Virus record (IMG/VR): IMGVR_UViG_3300020371_000044
Span: 1 to 28,918 of that record
Reading direction: 5' to 3' (one strand)
DNA length: 28,918 nucleotides
Source of the DNA: a virus
Made by a program: the position numbers and the translations under genes. A model generated the notes under the pieces. That model saw nothing but the letters and a program-made list of their open reading frames with translations, did no database searches and had not been told where the DNA came from. The first letter of the stretch is position 1; each line of letters starts with the position of its first letter. This document shows, piece after piece, positions 8,159 to 18,176 of the stretch.

Positions 8159-11100
8159 ATGAGTTTTAAGTTCAACTCTGACAGGGAAAGAATTCACGGC
8201 GATAATACTAGAATCGTAGGAACTAACGAAACTACGTTTAGAATTGGTAGCGGCGCTAGTGAAAAAGAAGTTTTAAGGATTCAAACGGATCCTGTTAATA
8301 ACTTAGCTCGTATTGGTCTTAATAGAACTGGAAGAAAAGTAGAAACTATTACCATCAATGAGAATCAAGGTGGTTCTGGATATACTCTTGCTCCTGATGT
8401 AACACTAAGTGCTCCCGATCTTAGTGATGGTGTTCAGGCGCAAGCTACTGCTTTAATTAACAATGGATCTGTAATTGCTATTGTTGTTGACAACGCTGGT
8501 GATGGTTACACTTCTCCACCTACAGTAACTATTTCTGGTGGTAATGGTGCAGGTGCTCAAGCAACTGCTAAACTTGATACTGTTGATTTTGAATTAGATG
8601 TTAATGGTGCTATCAGAACATCAACGTCTATTATCTCTGATACGGCAAAAATTCTCAACCTAGATATTGAGAATTTAATTACCCCAGACGCTGATATACG
8701 AGCTCCATTCTTAAAAACATATGCTAATGGAACAGGAGTTGTTTGGGTTCCTAATGTTATTTTACAGAAAGGTGCTTATAGATATTTCGGCAGTAACGTT
8801 TATGAAGCACTAAATGCTGGACAAACAGGAACCACAGGTCCAACTCATACAAGTGGCGCTGTATTAAATGGAGAAGTTCAGTTAAATCATATTGGTTATA
8901 GAGTTAATGATCCTAATGCTCCTCACTATGGAATTACTGGAGATAGTGGAGCATTTCCAAGATCAGTTACTCCACAATTAGGTGATAAATCAAATGCTGT
9001 TGCTACCACAGAATATGTTCTCAATCTAGCAACGAATGACGTTGGTGGTCGTATCTACGTTTCCCAACAGATTGGTAGTGATGATAATGATGGTCGTTCT
9101 GCTGTTAACCCAGTTAGAACAATCAAGAAAGCAGCGCAGTTAGCATGGGCAACTCCTGGCGTTAAAGAAACACTGATTGTTTCTGGTGGTGATTATGTAG
9201 AAGATAACCCAATTTCACTACCACCAGACTGTTCTATTGTTGGTGATAACCTTCGTCTGGTAATTGTTAGACCAGCGAATCCCCGCAAACATATGGTTAA
9301 GTTTGGGGACAAAAACTATGTTATTGGTGTAACATTTAGAGATGCTATTGATAGTGCGGGTGATCCAGTCCACACTTGGGACTTTGCTATGGTCTTTGAC
9401 GACAAGCAAAGAATTTATTATGATTCGACTACTGGTGGAGAATATGAAAGAAGATTCCCAATCGGTCATCAAATTTTTGGACCAGATAAGATTAGAGTTG
9501 ATTTTCAATCCAATACTGGATTATCAAATTTAGTTAATGGACTGCGAGTTCGTGGTGTCAACACTGGTTCTGTTGCTGATATTACTGATGTTAGATTCAC
9601 AACAATTACAGGAGCAAGCGCATATACATCAGGATCCGTAGATGCTGATATTGTAAGTGGTTCATTCAATACAGGTGAAACATTTCAATATGGCGGAGCT
9701 GGAACACTAGTATGGGAAGCTTCTACAGCATATACCCTAGGTCAAGTTGTTTGGGCGAATGATTATGTATATACAGTAACTGCTGCTGGTACATCTGGAA
9801 CTGGATCGCCAAACCATAGTAGTGGTACTGCTACAAACGGAACTGTAGATTTTGAATATCTAAGAGATGCGTATGAGTTTGTATCAACAGATATTCGTTC
9901 TATCAGAGCAGAAGGTGAAGTTGTATCTATTGATGAAGATTTAACTACAACCTTACCAATTTCTAGAATCAACTTTGCTTTACAGGGAACTACTGATGTA
10001 GTGACTGGTGGTTACCAGTCTTCTCAATTTGGCAATGCGGAAGATCTTGGCGGCATTGTTTTCTACACCAATGATTTGGTTGGAAGACAAAATACACACG
10101 AATTTAAAGCAGGACAAGAAATTGTAATCTCTGGTCTACCTACATCTAACCCAGATCTTTCCGCACTTAACGGAAAACAAAGAATTTATAAAGTATTTGA
10201 AGATGCTGACGGAAGAGCAAGAAGGTTTGTTATTCCTAAAAAATTCCCATCAATTTCTGACGCAAATTTAGATCCTGGACAATTTGCTACTGTTTCTTCA
10301 TTCGAGAAGTCAATTACGTTATCACTTCTCAACTCACCAAATAAGTTTTCGATGGCAACTCCTACAGAAAGGAGATACCAAGATGCTTGTCTATTAATTC
10401 GCAATAACATTGATTTTATTGCTGATGAATCATATTTACGTTTAGTATCAGAGTTTCCAAATTTAGTTGTTCCTGGTGGTCCTGCCAAGTGTAAGAGAGA
10501 CATTGGACATTATATCAATTCTATTCTAAGAGACCTTCAATTTGGAAGCAACTATAATGTAATTGAAGGCGCAGAATATTATATCCAAGGAACACAAATT
10601 GGATATGTCGATTCAGAAATCATCGAGACTGTAAGAGCATTTGAATATGCTAGAGAGTTGATGATTTACGCAATGCGTAACTGGAGAACTGCTAATGGTT
10701 TAGTATCCGATCCCATCTACACTCCACAGTATTCATCCGAAGCAAGATACTTTGATGATACTGTAATTACAACTACTGCTGGCAATCCCGCATGTGACGA
10801 TGTAAGAGCTGCTATTGATACTTTAGCATACTTATTTGTAGATGTTCTAACTAATAACGCTTCTGGAACTGTTTTAGATGGTGCTTATTTGATTGCTAGA
10901 AACGAAACCTTTATTGCTGAAGAAGCACTTGGTTTTACGGAAGCACAATATCCTGCGTTGGGACTGACTGTTGCTAATCAAGATAAGTGTAAGAGAGATA
11001 TTGGACTTATTATAGAAGGACTTATTAGAGACCTAGTTCTTGGTGGAAATGCTGGCATTGTCAATGCCGCTGAACAATATTTTACTGGAACTGATCTTAC

Positions 11101-14100
11101 TGGAATTTCTCAAAATGAATTAGGTCCAACTATCTTTGCATTCTCCAAAGTTAAAGAACTTGCCATTTTGGCAATGCGTAACTGGAAAACAGGAGATGGA
11201 ACTGGTCCTGTATACACACCTGTTCACTCCAGCACCTCGTTATTTACTGATTCAACAATTCTGGTAGATGGCACTACACCAATTTGTGCTGGTGTTGAGA
11301 GTGCTATTAATACTGAGATGGCACTTCTAGAAGATATTTTAGATGGAACAATTGCCGCTGGTGCTACTACCAGAACATATGGAACTTTATATAATACTGA
11401 TTCTATTATTAGCTATCCAGATTCAACAATCTATGATGCTGATAATAAGAAGGTAACTCCAAGAGCAGATTATGATGATTACCCAATTATTGAAGCATCA
11501 CCATATACACAGAACTCTTCTGTTATTTCCTTCCTAGGTGGTGGCGGTGCTCTAGTTGATGGTGATAAAGTCAAGCAACCAAACTGTCCTTTCCCTGGTC
11601 TAGAACTAGACGGTTCAGCAACATTCCCCAACCAGGGTAAGTCGATGGTTGCCTCGGCATTCACGATTGTTTCTTTTGGTGGTACAGGTTACAAGGTTAT
11701 CAACGATGGTTACACCCAGTTGGTCTCTGTTTTCGTTATCTTCTGTGAAGATGGTGTACTTGCAGAGTCTGGTGGTTACTGCTCAATTACCAACTCTGCT
11801 ACAAACTTTGGTACGTTTGCTCTCCGTGGTACGGGATATAGAAAAGAGTGTTATTCGTTTGACGTTGGTACAATTACCAATGTCTCAACTACCCCAACAG
11901 GAAGAACTATCTTTACTGTTGATGGACTTGGCAGAGAACCACTAGAGCACTATGTCGTCAAGATTGATGGATTTAGCAACTCAAATCCAAATATTGAGTA
12001 TTTTGTTGAGAGTATCGCTGGAGTAACAGTTGGACCTCCTTTCTCAGCGCAACTAACAATTGATGACGGACAAGGAAACCCTGGTGCTTTCATTGATGAT
12101 TCTACCAATAATGCTGTTTCTACAAATACCGCAACATTCTCTGGTCAGACTCTAAAACTACACAGACCTTCTATCGTTAACTCATCTTCCCACACTTGGG
12201 AATTTGCTGGTTCTGGTACTAATTATAATGCTCTACCTGAGAACGGTGGTACTAAGATCGAAGCAAATGAGCAAGTATCTGAGAACTATGGTCGTGTATA
12301 TGTCTCTGGTACTGACGAACTAGGTGACTTTAAGGTTGGTACGTTCGCTAGAATTGAGAACAGAACTGGTGCTATTACCTTCACAGGTACGGTTACCATC
12401 TCTGAAGTTGAATTCTTGAAACTGAAGGGTGGCGACGTTGTTGTCACTGGTTTCTCTGCTGATAATACACTTGGTGGTGCTCAGTCTTCTGATGGACAAC
12501 TACCTACTCAGAAGGCAGTTAGAGATTACATCACTAACAACCTCGGTCCTTACATTAACAAACCATACTCTACGAACGCTGTTCCTAGAGCACTGGTCGA
12601 ACTTACCGATTCTGGTAAGATCTCGGTTGATCAAATCCCAGCACTCAGACCTTTCCAAGTCTACACTGTTGCTGACCAGACAGCAAGAACTTCTATTGAA
12701 GGAGCACTTGCTGGTGATATCGCAATTCAACAGGATACCTCAACATCGTTCATTCTTAATAATGATAACGATAGTTTGTTCTTGGCATTTAATGTTGATA
12801 CAAACTTAGCGTTTACTGTTGGAAATATCTTTACTGGAGATGTAACTGGTGGTCAAATTCAAGCAACTGAATATAGAGAAGGTGTCTTATATCAGATTAA
12901 CCTAACTTCTGGTGGTTCTGGATACACTACTCCACCAACAGTTACTATTTCTGGGGGCAATCCACAAGCAGGAGCAGTTCAAGCTGCCGCTACAACTACT
13001 ATTGCTAATGGTCAAGTCGTTACAATTACTATTGTAGACTTCAATGGATATCTTGGCGGTAAGGGGTATACTACAGTTCCTACTATCACAATCACTGGTG
13101 ATGGAAGTGGTGCTACAGCAACTGGTTTTATTGAGAGCAGGCTGTATGGCGACATTGTAAACCAAGTCAAGATTGTAGATACTGATGATATTGAAGACAG
13201 CACTGCTGCTCCAAATACAAACACTGTTGATCTGACTAGAGTTGTCAATACTTCTTCGTTTGATAACGCTAACTGGGTATCTCTATCATCTAACCAAGTT
13301 GCTGCTTCTGACATTACATCTGGTGTTATTGAAACAGATAGACTTGCAACGGGTGGTGCTGCTAACTCATTCACATTCTTACGTGGTGACCAGAACTTCG
13401 CACTAGCAGTTCAGTCTATCAAGGGTGCTGAGACAAGATACTTTGCTATCCTTGACGCTCAAGCAAACACTGGAAGTGATCAAATGATCTTCCCAACCAA
13501 TGGCGATATGCTCATTGGTCATGATGTAGTTGCTAATGTAACTGGTATTCAAGCAAATACCACAATTTCAAATATTGTTTCTGCCTCTGGTCAGACTACT
13601 ATTACATTAAGTAATGCCTTAACATCAGATATTACTGCGGGAACTGTAATCCAATTCGGTAGGGGTGCTTCTCCTCTGCTTCTAGAATCAACATATACTC
13701 AAGGTAACTTCATTGACGACGTTATCATTGTCAATGGTGGATCTGGATTTACAAACAATCAATACTTTGATGTTGGTTTGTCTGGTGGTGCTGGAACAGG
13801 TCTCAGAGCAAACCTCGTTGTTTCAGGTGGATCAGTTACATCAGTTGTTGTAACAGACGGTGGTACTGGATACAATGCTGACTTTAATGTTACAAACGCA
13901 CCAACAGAAATTGGTGCTGGATCTTCTCTAGTTCTTGCTGCTAAAGTCTCTACCGTTAATAGACAGTATGCTAACACTTCTATTGACGTTCTAAGAGTCA
14001 CCGCAAATACAATTTCTGCGGATGACTTTGGTACGGTTGGTGTTGCTAGATTTGATAAGTCACAATTTGATATTGGATTACAGGGCAATGGTTCTGTAAG

Positions 14101-16414
14101 ACTCAAGACTGGTGCTGACAGTGGTTTGGATGCTGACTTACTTGACGGTGCCCAAGGTTCTTTCTATCTAAACGCAGGAAACCTAAGTTCTGGTACACTA
14201 CCAACAGACAGACTTGCTGGTACATATAACATTGCTATCTCTGGTCAATCTGGTAACACACTACGTTTGATCAGTGGTACTAGTAACCCAACATCAAACC
14301 CCGCACCAAATGCATTCTCTACTGGTGTTATTGCTGATACCAGAAATAACGCTGCAGATAGTTTGAATGATGGAGGTAGTAAGCATTTAACTTTAACTCT
14401 CAGAAATGGTGGTTCTGGCACCGATGCTACTTTTGGTGGTGTAAGACAACTAGCATTCACCGACAATGATAATATGTGGATCCGTGGTTCTGGATCTACA
14501 TTATCTACGTTTGGTACGTGGTATAAAGTCTTCCACTCTGGAAATGATGGTCCTGGAACAGAACTAGATGCTGACCGTTTAGACAATCGCCAAGGAACAT
14601 GGTATCAAAATGCTCTAAACATCAACTATGGAACTCTTAGCAACAATCGTCTTCCAACATACCAGACTGCTAAGGACTTCAACAATGAAGTAAGAATTCT
14701 TACTACCACCAGTCAACAAAGAGTTGATATCTACATCATTGATCAAGTTCTCACAGCATCACCTTTCTTAGTCAGTCAAACTGTCAATCTTTATGAGATT
14801 GATGGTGTTACATCTCCTGGAACTCTACTGATTACAAATGTTGTAACTAATGTAGATGTAAATGATACTTTCAATAACTACACTATTATTAGTGGAACAC
14901 TAACTAGTGGCAACCCAGGTAATGCTGTTAAGATTGGTACTGCTAGCAATCAAGTTTTCTTCCAAGATTACACTATCAATGATGGAGGAACATTTGAAAC
15001 TGCATCACTACAAAGTGATTCAGGAACAGCAAGATTAGTTCTTGGAAGATTTGACGGCAGCGCATCTAACCCAACTCTTGACTTTAGGTCAAGCACCTTA
15101 GCTGCTTCTGATTACAATGTCAGACTTGAAGCTTCAGGAGGAGATGCTACAAATGGTAGTGGTTCTCTAAATGTAACTGTCGCATCTACCAATGACTTTA
15201 AAGTCAATAATAATATTGTTTGGAACGCAGGCAATATTACATTCCAGTCTTCTAATGTAGCAAGCACTGGTGTCATTCGTGATTCTTCTGGTAACTTCTC
15301 CGCTGGCACAATCACCGCTTCAATCACGGGTGCTTCTTCGCTCAACGTATTGAAGTCAGGAGATACCATGACAGGTACTCTAACCTTGACTGGTGGTTCT
15401 TCTAATCTAATCGTTGGTGGTACAGGTGGATTTACTGGTGCTTTATCTACAAGTAGTAATCTAACTGTTAATGGTAATATTACTGCTGGTGTGTTTGGAT
15501 GGAATACATCAAACCAGACTCTTAGTATTTCTAGAACATCTGCTGGTCGAGCTCTGGAAATTGATGGAACTATTAGACTAGATGGTCAGTGGAGTGATAG
15601 TGGTTCACAACTCAATCTTGGTTGTGCCTCTAATGGTTACGGAAAACTAGCAGTATATGCTTTACACATCCTCACTGGAGCAAACAACTCAAGAAGTCAG
15701 AAGTTCATATTCACCAACGATGGCAAACTTGGCGTAGGTGTTACTAATAACTCAGTAAATTACACCCTTGATGTTAGAGGATCAATTGGAGCAGACACGA
15801 GCATTACAATTGGTGATGCTTCTGGTAACTCTGGTGCTCCAATCGTTTTTGCTGGTGCCTCTGGATATAAGAACTTCAGAATTGGTAACCAAGTAGCAGG
15901 AAATGATCTGTTTGAAATTACCCCATCTACTGGTAATGGCAACACCACATTCAATCTATCAACTGCTGCTGGTCTCTTGATGGATGGTAGTGGTAACACT
16001 GCTATTGGTAAGACATCTATTGATACCACTTATAAACTTGAAGTTCAAGGTAACATCAACTTCTCTGGAACTCTATACCAAGGCGGTCAACCATTCGTAA
16101 CTTCTCGTTGGACTGAGACTGCTAATACAACCGATATTTACAGGGGAACTAAGGTTGGTATTAATAAACCAAATAATACCAACCTTACATATGATCTAGA
16201 TGTAACTGGCACGGTTGGAATGACTGGTATTCTACATGCTAACGGTGATAAGCAGTGGTTGGATAGTTACGGTGTATTCAAAGCAAATAGAAATACTATT
16301 GCTGAAAACGTATCAATTCCATCAAATACAAATGCTATGACCGCTGGACCTATCACTATAAATAATGGATATACGATCACTATTGCAGACGGATCTTCTT
16401 GGAGTATCATATAA
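8159..16414 (+). CDS. Giant tail-fibre/adhesin (2751 aa), beta-helix with inserted helical repeats
   Basis: Modules in order: GGSGY beta repeats (residues about 68-135); a GQTGTTGPTHTSG module (about 200-260); a pectin-lyase-like beta-helix starting GGRIYVSQQIGSDDNDG (about 296-440); a second TSGTGSPNHSSG module (about 523-570); an alpha-helical block (about 738-1070) with repeated CKRDIG and MRNW motifs; a resumed beta-helix (about 1100-1260); a LPTQKAVRDYI segment (about 1440); more GGSGY repeats (about 1582-1850); two LDAD.LD..QG..Y phage-fibre repeats (from 1990 and 2136); beta repeats; and a C-terminal AMTAGPITINNG...IADGSSW cap common in marine phage fibres. I saw no S74-type self-cleaving chaperone at the end. 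This is probably the main host-recognition fibre or a very large collar/baseplate fibre. It has its own upstream late-promoter box and a good ribosome-binding site. Confidence 0.88.
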   Translation: MSFKFNSDRERIHGDNTRIVGTNETTFRIGSGASEKEVLRIQTDPVNNLARIGLNRTGRKVETITINENQGGSGYTLAPDVTLSAPDLSDGVQAQATALINNGSVIAIVVDNAGDGYTSPPTVTISGGNGAGAQATAKLDTVDFELDVNGAIRTSTSIISDTAKILNLDIENLITPDADIRAPFLKTYANGTGVVWVPNVILQKGAYRYFGSNVYEALNAGQTGTTGPTHTSGAVLNGEVQLNHIGYRVNDPNAPHYGITGDSGAFPRSVTPQLGDKSNAVATTEYVLNLATNDVGGRIYVSQQIGSDDNDGRSAVNPVRTIKKAAQLAWATPGVKETLIVSGGDYVEDNPISLPPDCSIVGDNLRLVIVRPANPRKHMVKFGDKNYVIGVTFRDAIDSAGDPVHTWDFAMVFDDKQRIYYDSTTGGEYERRFPIGHQIFGPDKIRVDFQSNTGLSNLVNGLRVRGVNTGSVADITDVRFTTITGASAYTSGSVDADIVSGSFNTGETFQYGGAGTLVWEASTAYTLGQVVWANDYVYTVTAAGTSGTGSPNHSSGTATNGTVDFEYLRDAYEFVSTDIRSIRAEGEVVSIDEDLTTTLPISRINFALQGTTDVVTGGYQSSQFGNAEDLGGIVFYTNDLVGRQNTHEFKAGQEIVISGLPTSNPDLSALNGKQRIYKVFEDADGRARRFVIPKKFPSISDANLDPGQFATVSSFEKSITLSLLNSPNKFSMATPTERRYQDACLLIRNNIDFIADESYLRLVSEFPNLVVPGGPAKCKRDIGHYINSILRDLQFGSNYNVIEGAEYYIQGTQIGYVDSEIIETVRAFEYARELMIYAMRNWRTANGLVSDPIYTPQYSSEARYFDDTVITTTAGNPACDDVRAAIDTLAYLFVDVLTNNASGTVLDGAYLIARNETFIAEEALGFTEAQYPALGLTVANQDKCKRDIGLIIEGLIRDLVLGGNAGIVNAAEQYFTGTDLTGISQNELGPTIFAFSKVKELAILAMRNWKTGDGTGPVYTPVHSSTSLFTDSTILVDGTTPICAGVESAINTEMALLEDILDGTIAAGATTRTYGTLYNTDSIISYPDSTIYDADNKKVTPRADYDDYPIIEASPYTQNSSVISFLGGGGALVDGDKVKQPNCPFPGLELDGSATFPNQGKSMVASAFTIVSFGGTGYKVINDGYTQLVSVFVIFCEDGVLAESGGYCSITNSATNFGTFALRGTGYRKECYSFDVGTITNVSTTPTGRTIFTVDGLGREPLEHYVVKIDGFSNSNPNIEYFVESIAGVTVGPPFSAQLTIDDGQGNPGAFIDDSTNNAVSTNTATFSGQTLKLHRPSIVNSSSHTWEFAGSGTNYNALPENGGTKIEANEQVSENYGRVYVSGTDELGDFKVGTFARIENRTGAITFTGTVTISEVEFLKLKGGDVVVTGFSADNTLGGAQSSDGQLPTQKAVRDYITNNLGPYINKPYSTNAVPRALVELTDSGKISVDQIPALRPFQVYTVADQTARTSIEGALAGDIAIQQDTSTSFILNNDNDSLFLAFNVDTNLAFTVGNIFTGDVTGGQIQATEYREGVLYQINLTSGGSGYTTPPTVTISGGNPQAGAVQAAATTTIANGQVVTITIVDFNGYLGGKGYTTVPTITITGDGSGATATGFIESRLYGDIVNQVKIVDTDDIEDSTAAPNTNTVDLTRVVNTSSFDNANWVSLSSNQVAASDITSGVIETDRLATGGAANSFTFLRGDQNFALAVQSIKGAETRYFAILDAQANTGSDQMIFPTNGDMLIGHDVVANVTGIQANTTISNIVSASGQTTITLSNALTSDITAGTVIQFGRGASPLLLESTYTQGNFIDDVIIVNGGSGFTNNQYFDVGLSGGAGTGLRANLVVSGGSVTSVVVTDGGTGYNADFNVTNAPTEIGAGSSLVLAAKVSTVNRQYANTSIDVLRVTANTISADDFGTVGVARFDKSQFDIGLQGNGSVRLKTGADSGLDADLLDGAQGSFYLNAGNLSSGTLPTDRLAGTYNIAISGQSGNTLRLISGTSNPTSNPAPNAFSTGVIADTRNNAADSLNDGGSKHLTLTLRNGGSGTDATFGGVRQLAFTDNDNMWIRGSGSTLSTFGTWYKVFHSGNDGPGTELDADRLDNRQGTWYQNALNINYGTLSNNRLPTYQTAKDFNNEVRILTTTSQQRVDIYIIDQVLTASPFLVSQTVNLYEIDGVTSPGTLLITNVVTNVDVNDTFNNYTIISGTLTSGNPGNAVKIGTASNQVFFQDYTINDGGTFETASLQSDSGTARLVLGRFDGSASNPTLDFRSSTLAASDYNVRLEASGGDATNGSGSLNVTVASTNDFKVNNNIVWNAGNITFQSSNVASTGVIRDSSGNFSAGTITASITGASSLNVLKSGDTMTGTLTLTGGSSNLIVGGTGGFTGALSTSSNLTVNGNITAGVFGWNTSNQTLSISRTSAGRALEIDGTIRLDGQWSDSGSQLNLGCASNGYGKLAVYALHILTGANNSRSQKFIFTNDGKLGVGVTNNSVNYTLDVRGSIGADTSITIGDASGNSGAPIVFAGASGYKNFRIGNQVAGNDLFEITPSTGNGNTTFNLSTAAGLLMDGSGNTAIGKTSIDTTYKLEVQGNINFSGTLYQGGQPFVTSRWTETANTTDIYRGTKVGINKPNNTNLTYDLDVTGTVGMTGILHANGDKQWLDSYGVFKANRNTIAENVSIPSNTNAMTAGPITINNGYTITIADGSSWSII
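10364..11370 (+). repeat. Alpha-helical tandem repeats inside the beta-helix fibre
   Basis: Two full copies and one partial copy of a helical unit. The unit starts with a Cys-centred helix (Cys744, Cys879 and Cys1043, in QDACLLIRNNI, PACDDVRAAI and PICAGVESAI). It continues with CKRDIG..I......RDL..G (Cys778 and Cys944) and ends with AMRNW. The last two elements recur at 166-167 residues. The similarity extends to DNA: gcaatgcgtaactgga is identical at 10670 and 11171. The third copy stops after the first helix. Confidence 0.75.
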
Positions 16415-17470
16415 ATGAGTATTCTTTCAGTTCACGACATCCAAGGCTTTTCTGCCTACAACAATACAGTAAGAGTTCCATCAGGTCATTCGCTTGATGT
16501 TGTTGGATCACTTTCAGTTTCTGGAGCACTAAACATGCCCACATGGGCTGATGCTGATTCCAGACCGACAGCGAATCTAACTGTTGGGCAAATTGGTTTC
16601 AATATTGCTGATAATCAAATTGAAATTTATAATGGCGTAAATGATGATAACGAACCAATTTGGATTACATACACGGGATCTGCTCCAGCAGCTGCTGGAT
16701 TTCCACCAGCGTATCAAAATATGATTGATGCTTGGACTGGAAATAAGTATTATGTAGATCCTACTGGTAGCAATTCTGGAGCAGGTGGAGAATCAGCACC
16801 TTGGGCAGATCCAAAATATGCTGTAGAGACTGCTACTGGACCAGCGATGATTGTCGTAAATCCAGGAACATATCAGTTATCTGATGTTATGTATACTGAT
16901 AGTAGTTTTACTCAAAAAGTTTATTGGGATAACAATAAAGAAATTAAATTTGTTTGTGCTCCTGGACAAGTAAAAATTCTTGGAGCTGGAATTGGCGGAA
17001 CGTCCGACCCTGGTTGGAGAGATTATAATATGCTTATACAAACTAATGCTAGTTCTCACATTTACGGTGCTATTTTCTATCGTGATAATAATGGAAGAAC
17101 CACAAACTATAACGTAGCGATGTTTGGATATCCATCTCCAGGAGCAAATGTTGGAGATGCTAGCAATACATTTTTTAGAGAAATAAATTCTACAGGTTGG
17201 TCATTACACTATGATAATCCAAATAATCACACTTGGATTGCTACAAATTGTTCTTTTATGGGAACTTGGCACGGATCAAATTATTCTGGAGGAAGCAGCA
17301 GCACATGCGTAAATTGTGCTGGCGAAGGATCATGGTCTTCATCTGGAACAAATACAAACGGACTCACATCTGCTTCATTCTCAAGTGATTTTAGCACTTC
17401 TTCATCAACTCAGGGAGTATATGGTGGAACATATGCCTGGGATGCATCACAAGTAACACAAACATTATAA
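16415..17470 (+). CDS. Beta-helix tail spike/fibre, paralogue of the 21869 fibre (351 aa)
   Basis: The ATG follows directly on the TAA of the 2751-residue fibre. Residues 50-83 form the RPTANLTVGQIGFNI...W anchor shared with the other fibres. From about residue 97, FPPAYQNMIDAWTGNKYYVD leads into a right-handed parallel beta-helix-like region (YYVDPTGSNSGAG...IVVNPGTYQL). Short, turn-rich coils follow, with small cysteine-containing segments (CVNCAGEG). The C-terminus GVYGGTYAWDASQV matches GVYVGTYAWDETMV of the 602-residue fibre, and 16 bases are identical there, so the two genes are paralogues. It is probably a short spike or receptor-binding protein. I see no active-site motif for depolymerase activity, although many beta-helix spikes are depolymerases. 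Confidence 0.8.
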   Translation: MSILSVHDIQGFSAYNNTVRVPSGHSLDVVGSLSVSGALNMPTWADADSRPTANLTVGQIGFNIADNQIEIYNGVNDDNEPIWITYTGSAPAAAGFPPAYQNMIDAWTGNKYYVDPTGSNSGAGGESAPWADPKYAVETATGPAMIVVNPGTYQLSDVMYTDSSFTQKVYWDNNKEIKFVCAPGQVKILGAGIGGTSDPGWRDYNMLIQTNASSHIYGAIFYRDNNGRTTNYNVAMFGYPSPGANVGDASNTFFREINSTGWSLHYDNPNNHTWIATNCSFMGTWHGSNYSGGSSSTCVNCAGEGSWSSSGTNTNGLTSASFSSDFSTSSSTQGVYGGTYAWDASQVTQTL

Positions 17471-17480
17471 AATAGTTACC

Positions 17481-18176
17481 ATGAAATTATATAATACCAG
17501 TGAAGTTTTTGAAATAAATGAAGAACTAGATTGCGACTTAATCAAAGAAGAATGGGGTTCTTATATTAGAGTAAAAAATTTTTGGAAGAATCCAGAAAAG
17601 GTTAAAGAAGTATTTTTGAATTCTCCATGCCATCCTCTTTCTGGAGCATGTTATGCTACAGAAAATGGCACAAAATATTTTGATGGTAGAAATGAAATTT
17701 GTTTCATGGATCAACCACAATTCTCAAATGTTGTTTTTTATATTATTTGTAAATACTTCAATATAGATAATCGATTTTTAGATTTGAAATGGAAGTTGCC
17801 AACTATTTTATTTGGTAATGTTTTTCAAATGTATGATAGAAATTCAAATCCATTTGACACACATTACTATGCTCCACACAGAGATGGTTTGAATCAAATT
17901 GCATGTACATGGTATATGAATGAAAATTATGTTGATGGGGAAGGAACCTCCATATATGATAAAAGCATTTCCGAGACAGAAGAATGCTACCTAAATATCA
18001 TTGACAGTCCGTGGACTAAATCTGTTGAAAGAGTAGGGCACATCCAAGCAGAATACAATAGTTTGGTAATCTATGATGGAAGCATTCCCCACGGTCAGTC
18101 AGTTACAGAAAGATGGTTTTCAGAACCTCGTCTCTCCTTAGTTCAATTTTTTATTGATAAAAGAGTTTATAAGTAA
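17481..18176 (+). CDS. Putative 2OG/Fe(II) oxygenase, DUF6445-like
   Basis: A 231-residue protein with the double-stranded beta-helix oxygenase pattern: an HxD metal motif at His133-Arg-Asp135 (APHRDG), a distal His204 (SIPHG) and a likely 2-oxoglutarate-binding Arg217 (EPRLSL). The N-terminal VKNFWKNPEKVKEVFL resembles the start of DUF6445/prolyl-hydroxylase-like proteins as I remember them. Such enzymes couple oxidation of 2-oxoglutarate to hydroxylation of a substrate. It follows a fibre gene by 10 bases, and its stop overlaps the next start by one base (TAATG). The start lacks a clear ribosome-binding site. The substrate is unknown; the adjacent fibre, a nucleobase or a host metabolite are all possible. 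Confidence 0.78.
   Translation: MKLYNTSEVFEINEELDCDLIKEEWGSYIRVKNFWKNPEKVKEVFLNSPCHPLSGACYATENGTKYFDGRNEICFMDQPQFSNVVFYIICKYFNIDNRFLDLKWKLPTILFGNVFQMYDRNSNPFDTHYYAPHRDGLNQIACTWYMNENYVDGEGTSIYDKSISETEECYLNIIDSPWTKSVERVGHIQAEYNSLVIYDGSIPHGQSVTERWFSEPRLSLVQFFIDKRVYK

Noticed and set aside
13012-14586. Several 113-120-codon minus-strand frames
   Set aside because: They mirror the Gly/Ser/Thr repeats of the 2751-residue fibre and carry no recognisable motif or spacing.
2600-16000. CRISPR-like or regularly spaced DNA repeats
   Set aside because: The repeats are protein-level beta modules within open frames, with diverged DNA and no spacer structure.
16409-16417. ATATAAATG as a late promoter
   Set aside because: The box overlaps the start codon of the 16415 gene, so any transcript would begin inside the gene, and the last base departs from TAAATA.
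17465-17475. TATAAAATAG before the 17481 oxygenase
   Set aside because: It has an extra A within the core and does not match TAAATA. The gene is close enough to the upstream fibre to be co-transcribed.
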